Below are positions 41,235 to 49,909 of a DNA stretch of 64,000 nt, one piece after another. The translations under genes and the position numbers were made by a program. Source of the stretch: Bradyrhizobium septentrionale (GTDB taxonomy: Bacteria > Pseudomonadota > Alphaproteobacteria > Rhizobiales > Xanthobacteraceae); NCBI RefSeq assembly GCF_011516645.4, contig NZ_CP088285.1:2622501-2686500 (forward strand). Direction: 5' to 3'. Each line of letters starts with the position of its first letter. Position 1 is the first letter of the stretch. The notes below the pieces were generated by a model. The model searched no databases. It saw nothing but the letters and a program-made list of their open reading frames with translations, and was not told where the DNA came from.

Positions 41235-41573
41235 TCACCAGAACGGACCGAACCCGAAGCCGAAGGTGAACGGCGCCGGCGCGGCGTATGGATAGGGCCG
41301 ATAGTAATAGGGCCGCCCGTAATAGTAGGAGCCGTAGGGTTGGTAGGTGGAATAGGACCGGTAGTACGGCCGGTAATATGGCCGGTAGCCGTGGCGATAA
41401 TGGTGGCGTTGGTAATGGTGATGATGGCGCTGCGCGCTGAAGTCAGTCGCCTTGCCTGCGTGCCGCTGTTGCGCGGCGGCCGGCGGCTTGGCTGATGCCG
41501 CCGCGGTTGCGGATGCCGGCGCCGTCAATGCGACGGCACAAGCGACCGCGGCAACACCGATCCATCTCATCAT
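41235..41573 (-). CDS. Exported His/Tyr-rich small protein
   Basis: A 112-residue product starting MMRWIGVAAVACAVALTAPA, a signal peptide, with a ribosome site GGAG seven bases upstream. The mature part is rich in His, Tyr and Pro with repeats such as YRPYYRPYYRSYSTYQPYGS and ends in FGFGFGPFW. No fold is recognisable. It resembles the 38.2-kb protein in composition and layout. Confidence 0.75.
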   Translation of the reverse strand: MMRWIGVAAVACAVALTAPASATAAASAKPPAAAQQRHAGKATDFSAQRHHHHYQRHHYRHGYRPYYRPYYRSYSTYQPYGSYYYGRPYYYRPYPYAAPAPFTFGFGFGPFW

Positions 41574-41700
41574 GATCAACTCCTGCAGATTGCGATTGAT
41601 ATCATCTCGCGCGCGCGAATCTGCCGGTTTGATGGCTGCAAACGACAACAGGCCCGTTGCTCACGGGCCTGTGTCTCAACTGCGCTGATACGCCGCGCGA

Positions 41701-41919
41701 TCAGCGGTGCCAGTGGCGACGATGGCCCCAGCCACGGTGATGTCCGCGACCCCAGCCGCGATGCCAGCCCACTTGCGTGGTTGTCTGGTTCGCGTTGTCC
41801 TGAACCTTTGCGGCCGCGCCTGGCGTCGCCAGCGACATCGCATTTGCGCGCTCGGTCGGCGCCGCCAAGACCAGCACGGCACCCACGGCCGCGAGCCCCA
41901 GAACCTTCATCACCTTCAT
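41701..41919 (-). CDS. Exported Gly/His/Trp-rich small protein
   Basis: A 72-residue product starting MKVMKVLGLAAVGAVLVLAA, a signal peptide ending near ANA, with a strong ribosome site AAGGAG. It ends in GWHRGWGRGHHRGWGHRRHW, a short His/Trp/Arg-rich tail. An upstream in-frame ATG at 42132 gives only low-quality sequence, so I chose 41919. It is the shortest of three similar exported proteins between leuC and leuD. Confidence 0.72.
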   Translation of the reverse strand: MKVMKVLGLAAVGAVLVLAAPTERANAMSLATPGAAAKVQDNANQTTTQVGWHRGWGRGHHRGWGHRRHWHR

Positions 41920-42177
41920 GAGTCTTCTCCTTGATCCCTTGATGTCACGTCTAGCAACGACGCCTCGCGTTAGCGCGCGAATCGACCGCCGTTGCCGCGA
42001 CGCAGATCGCAAGCAGAGTGCGGACGACGTGAATGGGATGTGAATGACTGCGCCACGATTGTGAATGCCGCTGATGCGCTCAGGTTCCGACGCGTCGCGC
42101 GAATTTTCGCGTTCACACGCAAAACCCGCCACAGACTATGGTCGTATCTCGCGTGCTCTTTGTTGCAGGAGGTTGCC

Positions 42178-42405
42178 GTGACACAAGCAGGCACACGCGC
42201 GCGGTTGCTTCGTACCGCGTTCGCGACGCTCAGCGGTTCCATCATGCTCGCCGATCTCGCGCTCGCCTCGCAGGGACCGGGCGGCGGCATGGGAACGGCG
42301 AGCCCGCTCACGCAAATGCTGATGGCGTTCGTGGTCTATGGAACGATGGGATTGATCGCGGCTGCCGCAATGATCCGTGCGGCAAGCCGACGTCGGCCCA
42401 GCTAG
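42178..42405 (+). CDS. Small membrane protein of unknown function
   Basis: A 75-residue frame starting at GTG, placed six bases after AGGAGG, the strongest ribosome site in the region. It has a basic N-terminus, a hydrophobic stretch (FATLSGSIMLADLALA) and a likely membrane helix (MLMAFVVYGTMGLIAAAAMI) near the C-terminus. It overlaps the convergent gene by four bases. No family recognised. Confidence 0.7.
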   Translation: MTQAGTRARLLRTAFATLSGSIMLADLALASQGPGGGMGTASPLTQMLMAFVVYGTMGLIAAAAMIRAASRRRPS

Positions 42406-42728
42406 CCGGGCCGCCAGAAGCAGTTCATGCGCGGCGTGATCACGGTGCCGCTCGGCCGGTGCTCCTGGACATAGGTCGCCGTGCAGTCGCGCACGGCGTT
42501 CGGACCGGGATTGTAGCGCGGGATGACATCCGGTTCCCAATGATCGGGCCGGGACCGGTAGATCGGCACGCGCTTCAGCCGGCGGCGCTCGACGACCCGC
42601 TCGCGCACAACCGGGTCCGCCTGACCGATGCGCGCTTCAGCCGCCGCGCTCTGTGCCTGCGCCTCTCCCGCCGGAAGCGAGAGCCCGACTGCACCAGCCA
42701 ACAGCACTGCCGCCACGATCCGTTTCAT
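42402..42728 (-). CDS. Exported small protein of unknown function
   Basis: A 108-residue product starting MKRIVAAVLLAGAVGLSLPA, a signal peptide ending near AQAQ, with ribosome site AAGGTGG upstream. The mature part is charged (ERVVERRRLKRVPIYRSRPD) and holds two cysteines in AVRDCTATYV and MNCFWRPG, which could form a disulfide. The stop overlaps the convergent 42178-42405 gene. No family recognised. Confidence 0.75.
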   Translation of the reverse strand: MKRIVAAVLLAGAVGLSLPAGEAQAQSAAAEARIGQADPVVRERVVERRRLKRVPIYRSRPDHWEPDVIPRYNPGPNAVRDCTATYVQEHRPSGTVITPRMNCFWRPG

Positions 42729-42831
42729 CACGCCCACCTTGAGCCCCAATCTTGGGCCGCACGGTCTCCCATTGCACCGCCAAGGTCAACTGCGCTGGCG
42801 CCGCCTGAGGCACTCGCGCTAAAGGAGTGTC

Positions 42832-43230
42832 ATGTGGACCACAGCCAAAGCCCCCTCGCTCGACGAGATGGAGGCCATGGCGCACGAGATTTTCGAGCGC
42901 CTGCCGGAGACCTTCCGGGCCCTCTGCGAGGGTCTGATCATCCGCGTCGACGACTTCCCGACCGACGAGGTGCTCGACGAGATGCAGGCCGAAAGCGAGT
43001 TCGACCTGCTCGGCCTGTTCCACGGCATCGGCCTGCCGCAGCAGAGCCATGGCGACGTCGCCCGGCTGCCCAACCTGGTCTGGCTGTACCGCCGGCCGAT
43101 CCTGGACTACTGGGCCGAGCACGACGAGACCCTCGGTCACATCGTCCGTCACGTGCTGATCCATGAAATTGGCCACCATTTCGGCCTCTCCGACGCCGAT
43201 ATGGAGGCGATTGAGGCCGATGCGGGCTAG
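42832..43230 (+). CDS. Metallopeptidase family protein (minimal MMP-like zincin)
   Basis: A 132-residue protein with a zincin-type HEIGHHFGLSD motif near residue 112, typical of the minimal metallopeptidase-like family (acidic, cytoplasmic). The N-terminal half reads EEMEAMAHEIFERLPETFRA-like helices. The family is known in many alphaproteobacteria but its substrate is unknown. It precedes leuD by 85 bases and may share a transcript with it. Confidence 0.9.
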   Translation: MWTTAKAPSLDEMEAMAHEIFERLPETFRALCEGLIIRVDDFPTDEVLDEMQAESEFDLLGLFHGIGLPQQSHGDVARLPNLVWLYRRPILDYWAEHDETLGHIVRHVLIHEIGHHFGLSDADMEAIEADAG

Positions 43231-43314
43231 CCCTGCAGAAATGGCCCTTTTACCGCTGTCGCATTCGCGATAAATAACCGCCCCTATCCCTCATTTTGAC
43301 CGGGAAGTGCAACG

Positions 43315-43917
43315 ATGGACAAGTTCACCACGCTGGAAGGCGTCGCGGCGCCGCTGAAGATCATCAATGTCGACACCGACATGATCATTCCGAAGCAGTA
43401 CCTCAAGACCATCAAGCGCACCGGCCTTGGCAAGGGGCTTTTCTCCGAGCAGCGCTACAAGGATGACGGCAGCGAGAACCCGGATTTCGTCCTCAACCAA
43501 TCAGCCTATCGCAACGCGAAGGTGCTGGTCGCCGGCGACAATTTCGGCTGCGGCTCGAGCCGCGAGCACGCGCCCTGGGCGCTGCTCGACTTCGGCATCC
43601 GCTGCGTGATCTCGACCTCGTTTGGCGACATCTTCTACAACAACTGCTTCAAGAACGGCATCCTGCCGATCCGCGTGTCGCAGGAGGACCTCGACAAGCT
43701 GTTCGACGACGCCGAGCGCGGCGCCAATGCGACACTGACCATCGATCTTCCCAACCAGGAGATCCGCGGTCCCGACGGCGGCAAGGTCAAGTTCGAGATC
43801 GATCCGTTCCGCAAGCATTGCCTGATCAACGGCCTCGACGACATCGGCCTGACGATGGAGAAGAAGACGTCGATCGACACCTTTGAGGCCAAGCTCAAGG
43901 AGCGCGCCTGGGCCTGA
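43315..43917 (+). CDS. leuD: 3-isopropylmalate dehydratase small subunit
   Basis: Small swivel-domain subunit of isopropylmalate isomerase, working with LeuC. The 200-residue protein contains [20 protein letters not shown] near residue 75, the characteristic loop, and starts [20 protein letters not shown]. It lies 5.6 kb from leuC and 8 kb from leuB, so the leucine genes are separate units here. A strong intrinsic terminator follows. Confidence 0.98.
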   Translation: MDKFTTLEGVAAPLKIINVDTDMIIPKQYLKTIKRTGLGKGLFSEQRYKDDGSENPDFVLNQSAYRNAKVLVAGDNFGCGSSREHAPWALLDFGIRCVISTSFGDIFYNNCFKNGILPIRVSQEDLDKLFDDAERGANATLTIDLPNQEIRGPDGGKVKFEIDPFRKHCLINGLDDIGLTMEKKTSIDTFEAKLKERAWA

Positions 43918-43934
43918 GCGGCAGCGTATCATCG

Positions 43935-43966
43935 AGCCCCGGTGCCCTCGGGCGCCGGGGCTTTTG
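43935..43966 (+). terminator. Rho-independent terminator after leuD
   Basis: Twelve-base stem GCCCCGGTGCCC / GGGCGCCGGGGC (43936-43961) with one U-G pair and a short loop, then TTTTGCTT. Confidence 0.9.
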
Positions 43967-44010
43967 CTTGCCGAATTGCCTCGCCGCAGACTTGCTGATA
44001 GCTGACGCGC

Positions 44011-44805
44011 ATGCTGCTTGACATCGTCACCTTCTGGCACGGCTCGATGGACGCGCTGCGCCAGACCTGCCTGCGCTCGCAGGTGGCGGCTGGGCACAAG
44101 GTCACCGTCTACAGCTTCGATCCGATTCCCGGCCTGCCTGACGGCGTCGGCAATGCCGAGGCCGAGGCGGTGCTGCCGCATTCGTTCTCGGAAAGACTGC
44201 GTCCGGCCGAGCCGGACGGTTCGTGGCGCGACTGGACCATCCTGCAGTTCAGCGACTTCTTCCGTATGCGGCTGATGCGGCAGCGCGCCGGCCTCTGGCT
44301 CGATGCCGATGTGCTGCTGCTGAAGGGCGTCGAGATCGATCCGGCAAAGCCCTATTTTGCCTGGGAACGTCCGCGCCAACTCGGCAACTCGGTGCTGTAT
44401 CTGCCGCCGGACGATCCGATCGTGCGCGCCTTCGAAGCGCTGATGCAGCAGGACGAGCTGACCCCGGACTGGCTGGCGCTGCGTCACCGCGTGACCTTTG
44501 CGATGCGCCGGCTGCGCGGCAAATCCAATCGCCTCGCCGACATCCGCGTCGCGATCTTCGGTCCGGCAGCGCTCACCGCGCTGGCGCGCCGCGAGGGCGA
44601 GTTGCAGCACGCGCTGCCGAAGCGTTCGTTCTACGCGGTGCATGCCGAGCCGAGACAGTTCTTCGAGCCGTCGGATATTTCGAGGTACCTGAACGACCCC
44701 GCCATCGTCGGCCTGCACATCTCGCCAAAGGGACGCGGCAAGGACGCGCCGATCCCTGGCAGCCTCTATGCATGGGCGACGGAGAGGTTTGGCGCGCGAC
44801 CATAG
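44011..44805 (+). CDS. Glycosyltransferase of the DXD sugar-transfer type
   Basis: A 264-residue cytoplasmic protein with the DXD-type nucleotide-sugar motif in RAGLWLDADVLLLKG near residue 95, preceded by FSDFFRMRLMRQ, a layout typical of the Gly_transf_sug family. N-terminal residues MLLDIVTFWHGSMDALRQTC fit as well. Substrate and acceptor are unknown. It is flanked by leuD and by the repeat into which the insertion sequence landed. Confidence 0.82.
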   Translation: MLLDIVTFWHGSMDALRQTCLRSQVAAGHKVTVYSFDPIPGLPDGVGNAEAEAVLPHSFSERLRPAEPDGSWRDWTILQFSDFFRMRLMRQRAGLWLDADVLLLKGVEIDPAKPYFAWERPRQLGNSVLYLPPDDPIVRAFEALMQQDELTPDWLALRHRVTFAMRRLRGKSNRLADIRVAIFGPAALTALARREGELQHALPKRSFYAVHAEPRQFFEPSDISRYLNDPAIVGLHISPKGRGKDAPIPGSLYAWATERFGARP

Positions 44806-44849
44806 CGCAGCCCACCCTCTCCCCTTGTGGGAGAAGGTGGCGTGGTCCT

Positions 44850-46212
44850 AACCGGCTACATAGGTAACAGAATAGACCGGCGACATAGGTAACGGGTCAA
44901 CTGATCGGCAAGGAGGAACTTGCCGATGGGGTGGATGGAGACCTGTGCTGTGGATGAACGGATGCGGTTTGTGGTGGCGGCACAAAAGCACGAGGAGTCG
45001 TTTGCGGCGGTGTGCCGGCGGTTCGGAGTGAGCCGTCGGGTGGGCTACAAATGGCTTGCACGGTTCGAGGAAGAAGGCGCGGCCGGACTGTTCGATCGTC
45101 CGCGAGCTCCGCTGCATCGTCCACAAAGCGTTGCGGAGAAGATCGCTGAGCGCTGCCTTGAGGTGCGTCGGGCGCATCCTAGCTGGGGGCCGATCAAGGT
45201 GCTGGCCTTTCTCGAACGGAAGTCACCTCGGACGGCATGGCCCGCGGCAAGCACGATCGGCGAGCTGTTCGATCGTGAGGGGCTGACGGTGAAGCGCAAG
45301 CTGCGCCGGCGCGGGCCGCCCTCGAGCGCGCCCTTTGCCGGTTGCGAGGCGGCCAACGACGTCTGGTGCATCGACTTCAAGGGCTGGTTCCTGACCGGGG
45401 ACGGCATGCGCTGCGAACCGCTGACGCTCACCGATGCCTATAGCCGCTATCTGCTGCGCTGCCAGGCCTTGGCACGCACCGACACGGATCATGTCTGGCC
45501 TGTGCTGGACGCTGCGTTGCGCGAGTTTGGGTTGCCACTCTACATGCGCTCGGACAACGGCTCGCCGTTTGCCTCGCGCGGCGCCGGAGGATTGTCACGA
45601 CTGTCGGTCAAGCTGATCAAAGCCGGCGTGACGCCGGAGCGCATTGCACCGGGCAAACCTCAGCAGAACGGCCGCCATGAGCGGATGCATCTGACGCTGC
45701 TGCAAGACGTTGCCAATCCGCCGGCTCCCACCATGCGCGAGCAGCTCAAGCGCTTGCACAGCTTCCAGCATCTCTACAACGAAGAGCGTCCTCACCAATC
45801 GCTCGACAACGCCACGCCAGCCGACCGTTACCAGGCCTCCTCGCGCCGCTTCGACGGTGTCTTGCGCAAGCCGGAATACGCTGACGGTCAGGACGTCCGC
45901 TCGGTCCGGCACAACGGAGAGATCAAGTGGTTGGGCAACACGATCTATATCAGCGAAGCGCTGATCGGTGAGCCCGTCGGCTTGGCCGAGGACCCGGACG
46001 GCTGGACCGTCAGCTATGGCCCGATCGTGCTCGGCACGATCGCCCATCGCGGTGACCAACTCCGCAGACCCAAACGCAAGGCAAAAGGCTGTGGACTTGA
46101 GGACAACGCTACGCGTTGCCCTCAGGGTCCACAGCCCCAACAACAGACCTGAACGAAACGAGAATTGTGTTACCCATGTCGTCGGTCTGAACCGTTACCC
46201 ATGTCGCCGGTT
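44850..46212 (+). mobile_element. IS481-family insertion sequence
   Basis: About 1.36 kb with one transposase gene. Each end carries two tandem copies of an 18-base unit: ACCGGCTACATAGGTAAC at 44851-44868 and ACCGGCGACATAGGTAAC at 44876-44893 on the left, and the inverse GTTACCCATGTCGTCGGT (46169-46186) and GTTACCCATGTCGCCGGT (46194-46211) on the right. The exact ends and target duplication are not resolved because flanking bases differ. Confidence 0.87.
44926..46152 (+). CDS. IS481-family transposase
   Basis: DDE transposase of 408 residues, full length. The N-terminus (ETCAVDERMRFVVAAQKHEE) holds a helix-turn-helix with RRFGVSRRVGYKWLARFEEE. The catalytic triad is Asp in VWCIDFKGWF, Asp in MRSDNGSPFAS and Glu in GRHERMHLTLL. 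No stop or frameshift interrupts it, so the element could be active. An ATG six bases upstream (44920) is also possible. Confidence 0.93.
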   Translation: MGWMETCAVDERMRFVVAAQKHEESFAAVCRRFGVSRRVGYKWLARFEEEGAAGLFDRPRAPLHRPQSVAEKIAERCLEVRRAHPSWGPIKVLAFLERKSPRTAWPAASTIGELFDREGLTVKRKLRRRGPPSSAPFAGCEAANDVWCIDFKGWFLTGDGMRCEPLTLTDAYSRYLLRCQALARTDTDHVWPVLDAALREFGLPLYMRSDNGSPFASRGAGGLSRLSVKLIKAGVTPERIAPGKPQQNGRHERMHLTLLQDVANPPAPTMREQLKRLHSFQHLYNEERPHQSLDNATPADRYQASSRRFDGVLRKPEYADGQDVRSVRHNGEIKWLGNTIYISEALIGEPVGLAEDPDGWTVSYGPIVLGTIAHRGDQLRRPKRKAKGCGLEDNATRCPQGPQPQQQT

Positions 46213-46333
46213 GCTCAGGCTTCGCGAAGCGAAGCCGGGTGAGGGGTCTGCCTCCACGGATAGAGACCCCTCATCCGTCGCGGACTGCGTCCGCGCCACC
46301 TTCTCCCACAAGGGGAGAAGGGAAGAATCCCTG

Positions 46334-47212
46334 CTAATGCCCCATCGCGGCGATCGCGTCGGCGATCGCGATCGTGCGCTTGGCCATCTCGGCGTGCAGC
46401 CGCTCCACCATGCGGCCGTCGAGCTGGATCGCACCGCGCGAGGCGTTCTCCGGCTGTTCGAAGGCGGCGATGATCTTGCGCGCCTCAGTGACCTCAGCCT
46501 CCGGCGGCGTGAAGATCGCGTTGCAGGCGTCGATGTGGCTCGGGTGGATCAGCGTCTTGCCGTCGAAGCCGAGATCGCGGCCCTGCGCGCATTCCTCTGC
46601 AAAGCCGTCGACATTGCTGATGTCGCTATAGGGCCCGTCGAGGATTTCGAGCCCGTGCGCGCGGGTCGCCAGGATGCAATGCGTGATCATCGGGATCATC
46701 GCCGCGCGGCCCGGCTTCATCCGGATCCGGGTTTCGCGCGCGATATCGTTGGGCCCGAACACGAAGCCGGCGAGCCGGGTTTCGGAGTCTTTCGATGCGG
46801 CGGCGAGCTTGTCGGCGTCGAGCACCGCGCGCGCGGTCTCGATCATGGCCCAGACCCGGATCGAGGCGGGCGCATTGATTTCGCTGAGGCGGTCGGCAAC
46901 CGCGTTGAGATCGTCGACGGTGGAGATCTTGGGGACCAGGATGCCATCCGGCTGCGCCTTGCCGGCCATGCCGATGTCGTCGACCCACCAGGGCGTGTCG
47001 AGGGCATTGATCCGGATCAGGACCTCGCGCTTGCCAAAGCCCTTGGCGGCGACCGCCTTGGCGATCTGCTCGCGAGCCACCGCCTTGGCGTCGGGGGCAA
47101 CGGAATCCTCCAGATCCAGGATAATGCCGTCCGCCGGCAGCGTCCGGGCCTTTTCCAGCGCCCGTGCATTCGATCCCGGCATGAACAACAGGCTGCGGCG
47201 CGGACGGGTCAT
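46334..47212 (-). CDS. HpcH/HpaI aldolase / CoA-ester lyase (CitE family)
   Basis: A TIM-barrel lyase of the CitE group, related to malyl-CoA/citramalyl-CoA lyases. The 292-residue protein starts MTRPRRSLLFMPGSNARALE and contains ILDLEDSVAP and IRINALDTPWW, both typical of the CoA-ester lyase subgroup. VWAMIETARAV and FGPNDIARET supply metal-binding residues. An upstream start at 47293 lies inside repeat DNA. The exact substrate among malyl-, methylmalyl- or citramalyl-CoA is open. Confidence 0.9.
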   Translation of the reverse strand: MTRPRRSLLFMPGSNARALEKARTLPADGIILDLEDSVAPDAKAVAREQIAKAVAAKGFGKREVLIRINALDTPWWVDDIGMAGKAQPDGILVPKISTVDDLNAVADRLSEINAPASIRVWAMIETARAVLDADKLAAASKDSETRLAGFVFGPNDIARETRIRMKPGRAAMIPMITHCILATRAHGLEILDGPYSDISNVDGFAEECAQGRDLGFDGKTLIHPSHIDACNAIFTPPEAEVTEARKIIAAFEQPENASRGAIQLDGRMVERLHAEMAKRTIAIADAIAAMGH

Positions 47213-47250
47213 GGTGGTCTCCTCAAGGCCTTTGGCAGATTGTTGTTTAA

Positions 47251-47296
47251 GCATGATCTTTTCGGAAAACCGCTTCGCACTTTTCCGGATCATGCT
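47251..47296. repeat. Interspersed palindromic repeat, family C, copy 2
   Basis: GCATGATCTTTTCGGAAAAC ... TTTTCCGGATCATGC; a short version of 11498-11568 and 48684-48760. It sits 38 bases upstream of the CoA-ester lyase start. Confidence 0.88.
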
Positions 47297-47416
47297 CTAG
47301 CGAACGTCCATTGTTTAGGCACTGATCGGCCGCCGCTTTTCAAGCCCCGGCCCTATCATTTCAGTCCCGACGCCGAAAGTCTTGTTCCGGACATGCGCTT
47401 GTGGTTAGGCAGTGGC

Positions 47417-48052
47417 ATGCAGTCCTTTCCGAAGCAATTGATCGACGGCTACCACGCCTTTGCCACACAGCGGCTGCCGACCGAGCAGTCCCGCTACCGG
47501 GACCTGTCCGAGCGCGGCCAGTTCCCCGAGACCATGGTGATCGGCTGTTGCGACTCCCGCGTCTCGCCGGAAGTGATCTTCGATGCCGGCCCCGGCGAGT
47601 TGTTCGTGGTCCGCAACATCGCCAACCTGGTTCCGGTCTACCAGCCCGATAGCAACGCCCACGGCGTCTCGGCCGCGCTGGAATATGCCGTGACCGTGCT
47701 GAAGGTGAAAAATCTCGTGGTGCTGGGCCATGCCCAGTGCGGCGGCATCCGCGCCTTCATCGACAAGATCAAGCCGCTGACGCCGGGCGACTTCATCGGC
47801 AAATGGATGCAGATGTTCATCAAGCCGGGCGAGGTCGTCGAGCAGCGCGAGCATGAGAGCATGCAGGACTTCGTCACCCGCATCGAGAAGGCCGCGGTGT
47901 TCCGTTCGCTGGAGAACCTGATGACCTTCCCGTTCGTGCGCGAACGCGTGGAGAGCGGTGACATGCAACTGCACGGCGCCTATTTCGGCGTCGCCGAAGG
48001 CTCGCTGTTCGTGCTCGACAGGACGGCGAAGGAATTCATCAGCGTTCGCTGA
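47417..48052 (+). CDS. Beta-class carbonic anhydrase
   Basis: Zinc enzyme interconverting CO2 and bicarbonate. The 211-residue product starts MQSFPKQLIDGYHAFATQRL. Zinc ligands are in GCCDSRVSPE (Cys, with the Asp/Arg dyad) near residue 43 and GHAQCGG (His and Cys) near 103-106. An ATG at 47393 is eight codons upstream but no ribosome site separates the two. A bicarbonate supply fits nearby CoA-ester and malonyl-CoA enzymes, but no operon link is visible. Confidence 0.94.
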   Translation: MQSFPKQLIDGYHAFATQRLPTEQSRYRDLSERGQFPETMVIGCCDSRVSPEVIFDAGPGELFVVRNIANLVPVYQPDSNAHGVSAALEYAVTVLKVKNLVVLGHAQCGGIRAFIDKIKPLTPGDFIGKWMQMFIKPGEVVEQREHESMQDFVTRIEKAAVFRSLENLMTFPFVRERVESGDMQLHGAYFGVAEGSLFVLDRTAKEFISVR

Positions 48053-48077
48053 CGCGATGAAATCGGGCGAGTAGAAT

Positions 48078-48632
48078 CTACTCGCCGCCGTGATGGCCGC
48101 TGCCCCAGCGGTCGGAGATCGCGAGCATGAAGGACGACACCACGAACACCAGGTGCACACCGACCAGCCAGGCGAGCTTGCTGGGATCGAACGCGGTATC
48201 GAGGTTCATGAACGCCTTCAGCACCTGAATGGCCGAGATCGCAACAATCGACGCAAGTAATTTTTGCTTCAGGCCGCCGAAATCGACCTTGGTCATCCAG
48301 TCCGGCCAATCCGGGTGCCCTTCCGGATCGATCTTCGAGACGAAATTCTCGTAGCCGGAAAACACCACGATCAGGATCAGATTGCCGGTCAGCGAGATGT
48401 CGATCAGCGAGAGCACGCCGAGAATGATGTCGGATTCCTTGGCATCCGGCACATGCAGGATGAAGTGCCACAGCTCCATGCAGAACTTGAGCAGCAAAGC
48501 CGCGAGGCTGATGACAAGGCCGAAATAGAACGGCGCCATCAGCCAGCGGCTGTTGAAGAGCAGGTTTTCGAAACGACGTTCGACGCGCTTCAGCGTCGGA
48601 TTGGGCCGGTAGGTCGCCGGTTGTTCCGCCAT
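48078..48632 (-). CDS. TIGR00645 / YqhA-family membrane protein (UPF0114)
   Basis: Inner-membrane protein of unknown function, 184 residues, about four membrane helices, starting MAEQPATYRPNPTLKRVERR. Family segments RFENLLFNSRWLMAPFYFGL and SLIDISLTGNLILIVVFSGY are clear. It is transcribed toward the carbonic anhydrase gene and downstream of asd on the same strand, separated from asd by a family C repeat. Confidence 0.92.
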   Translation of the reverse strand: MAEQPATYRPNPTLKRVERRFENLLFNSRWLMAPFYFGLVISLAALLLKFCMELWHFILHVPDAKESDIILGVLSLIDISLTGNLILIVVFSGYENFVSKIDPEGHPDWPDWMTKVDFGGLKQKLLASIVAISAIQVLKAFMNLDTAFDPSKLAWLVGVHLVFVVSSFMLAISDRWGSGHHGGE

Positions 48633-48683
48633 GACACGCGCTTCCTGACCCGTATCCCGCGTTTCGCTTCGGCTCAGCTATTT

Positions 48684-48760
48684 GAGCATGATCTCCGCGC
48701 AAACGCGTTCCGCGTTTGTCGCGAGGGAAAACCGCTTCGCACTTTTCCGGATCATGCTCT
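48684..48760. repeat. Interspersed palindromic repeat, family C, copy 3
   Basis: GAGCATGATCTCCGCGC ... CTTTTCCGGATCATGCTC with an inner AAACGCGTTCCGCGTTTG palindrome. Its last bases form part of the asd stop codon (TAG at 48759-48761 on the minus strand). Confidence 0.9.
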
Positions 48761-49793
48761 ACGCCGCCTTCTTCTTCGCGGTGATCAGCTTGCGGTTGAT
48801 CAGGACTTCGGCGATCTGGATCGCGTTCAGCGCCGCGCCCTTGCGCAGATTGTCCGAGACGCACCAGAACGACAGGCCGTTCTCCACCGTGGCGTCCTCG
48901 CGGATGCGGCTGATATAGGTCGCGTCCTCGCCGGCCGCCTCGTACGGCGTGACGTAGCCGCCCGGCTCGTGCTTGTCGATCACGAGGCAGCCCGGCGCAT
49001 TGCGCAGGATGTTACGCGCCTCGTCCGCCGTGATCGGATTGGCGAACTCGACATTGACGGCCTCGGAGTGGCTGACGAAGACCGGCACGCGCACGCAGGT
49101 CGCGGTCAGCTTGATCTTGGGATCAAGGATCTTCTTGGTCTCCGCCATCATCTTCCACTCTTCCTTGGTGAAGCCGTCTTCCATGAAGACGTCGATCTGG
49201 GGAATGATGTTGAAGGCGATGCGCTTGGGAAACTTCTTATTGATCAGCTCGTCATTGGTGTAGACGGCCTTGGTCTGCGTGAACAACTCGTCCATCGCGT
49301 CCTTGCCGGCGCCCGACACCGATTGATAAGTCGCGACCACGACGCGGGTGATGGTGGCCTTGTCGTGCAGCGGCTTCAGCGCGACGACGAGCTGCGCGGT
49401 CGAGCAGTTCGGATTGGCGATGATGTTCTTCTTGGTGAAGCCGGCGGTGGCATCCGCGTTCACCTCCGGCACGATCAGCGGCACGTCCGGGTCCATGCGC
49501 CAGGCCGACGAATTGTCGATCACGACCGCACCGGCGGCGCCGATCTTGGGCGACCATTCCTTGGAGACCGAGCCGCCGGCCGACATCAGGCAGATGTCGA
49601 CGTCGGAGAAATCATAATGCTCGAGCGCCTTCACCTTCAGCGTGCGGTCGCCATAGGAGACCTCGACGCCGACGCTGCGGCGCGAGGCCAGCACGACGAC
49701 CTCGTCGGCGGGGAATTTGCGCTCGTCGAGAATGTTGAGCATTTCGCGCCCGACATTGCCGGTCGCTCCGACCACCGCGACTTTGTAACCCAT
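48759..49793 (-). CDS. asd: Aspartate-semialdehyde dehydrogenase
   Basis: Reduces aspartyl phosphate to aspartate semialdehyde for lysine, methionine and threonine synthesis. The 344-residue protein has the NADP loop GATGNVGREML at about 10-20 and the catalytic Cys in NPNCSTAQLV near residue 130. The C-terminal catalytic His is in the CVRVPVFVSHSEAVNVEF block. Its stop codon lies in the adjoining repeat. dapF, downstream in the same pathway, is at 24.2 kb. Confidence 0.98.
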   Translation of the reverse strand: MGYKVAVVGATGNVGREMLNILDERKFPADEVVVLASRRSVGVEVSYGDRTLKVKALEHYDFSDVDICLMSAGGSVSKEWSPKIGAAGAVVIDNSSAWRMDPDVPLIVPEVNADATAGFTKKNIIANPNCSTAQLVVALKPLHDKATITRVVVATYQSVSGAGKDAMDELFTQTKAVYTNDELINKKFPKRIAFNIIPQIDVFMEDGFTKEEWKMMAETKKILDPKIKLTATCVRVPVFVSHSEAVNVEFANPITADEARNILRNAPGCLVIDKHEPGGYVTPYEAAGEDATYISRIREDATVENGLSFWCVSDNLRKGAALNAIQIAEVLINRKLITAKKKAA

Positions 49794-49909
49794 CGTTCAC
49801 TCTCCGACGAAAAATGCCCGTTCCCCCGCTGACAGCGGAAAGGGAAGAGGCAGCGCTTCTATGCGAGAAACCCCGTCAAGACAACGTTGCGCAGCATTTG
49901 AGCGTTTTG

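Larger units (their letters stand above)
44818..46317. repeat. Palindromic repeat (family B) interrupted by an insertion sequence
   Basis: The arms CTCCCCTTGTGGGAGAAGGT (44818 on) and ACCTTCTCCCACAAGGGGAG (to 46317) are inverse complements and now lie 1.5 kb apart. The remaining centre (46218-46293) includes GCTTCGCGAAGCGAAGCCGG and CATCCGTCGCGGACTGCGTC. Removing 44850-46212 restores a repeat of roughly 140 bases. Confidence 0.82.

Noticed and set aside
45968..47416. Long plus-strand frame running into the carbonic anhydrase gene, suggesting a 694-residue fusion.
   Set aside because: The first 480 codons cross the IS end and run antisense to the CoA-ester lyase; only the last 211 residues match carbonic anhydrase.
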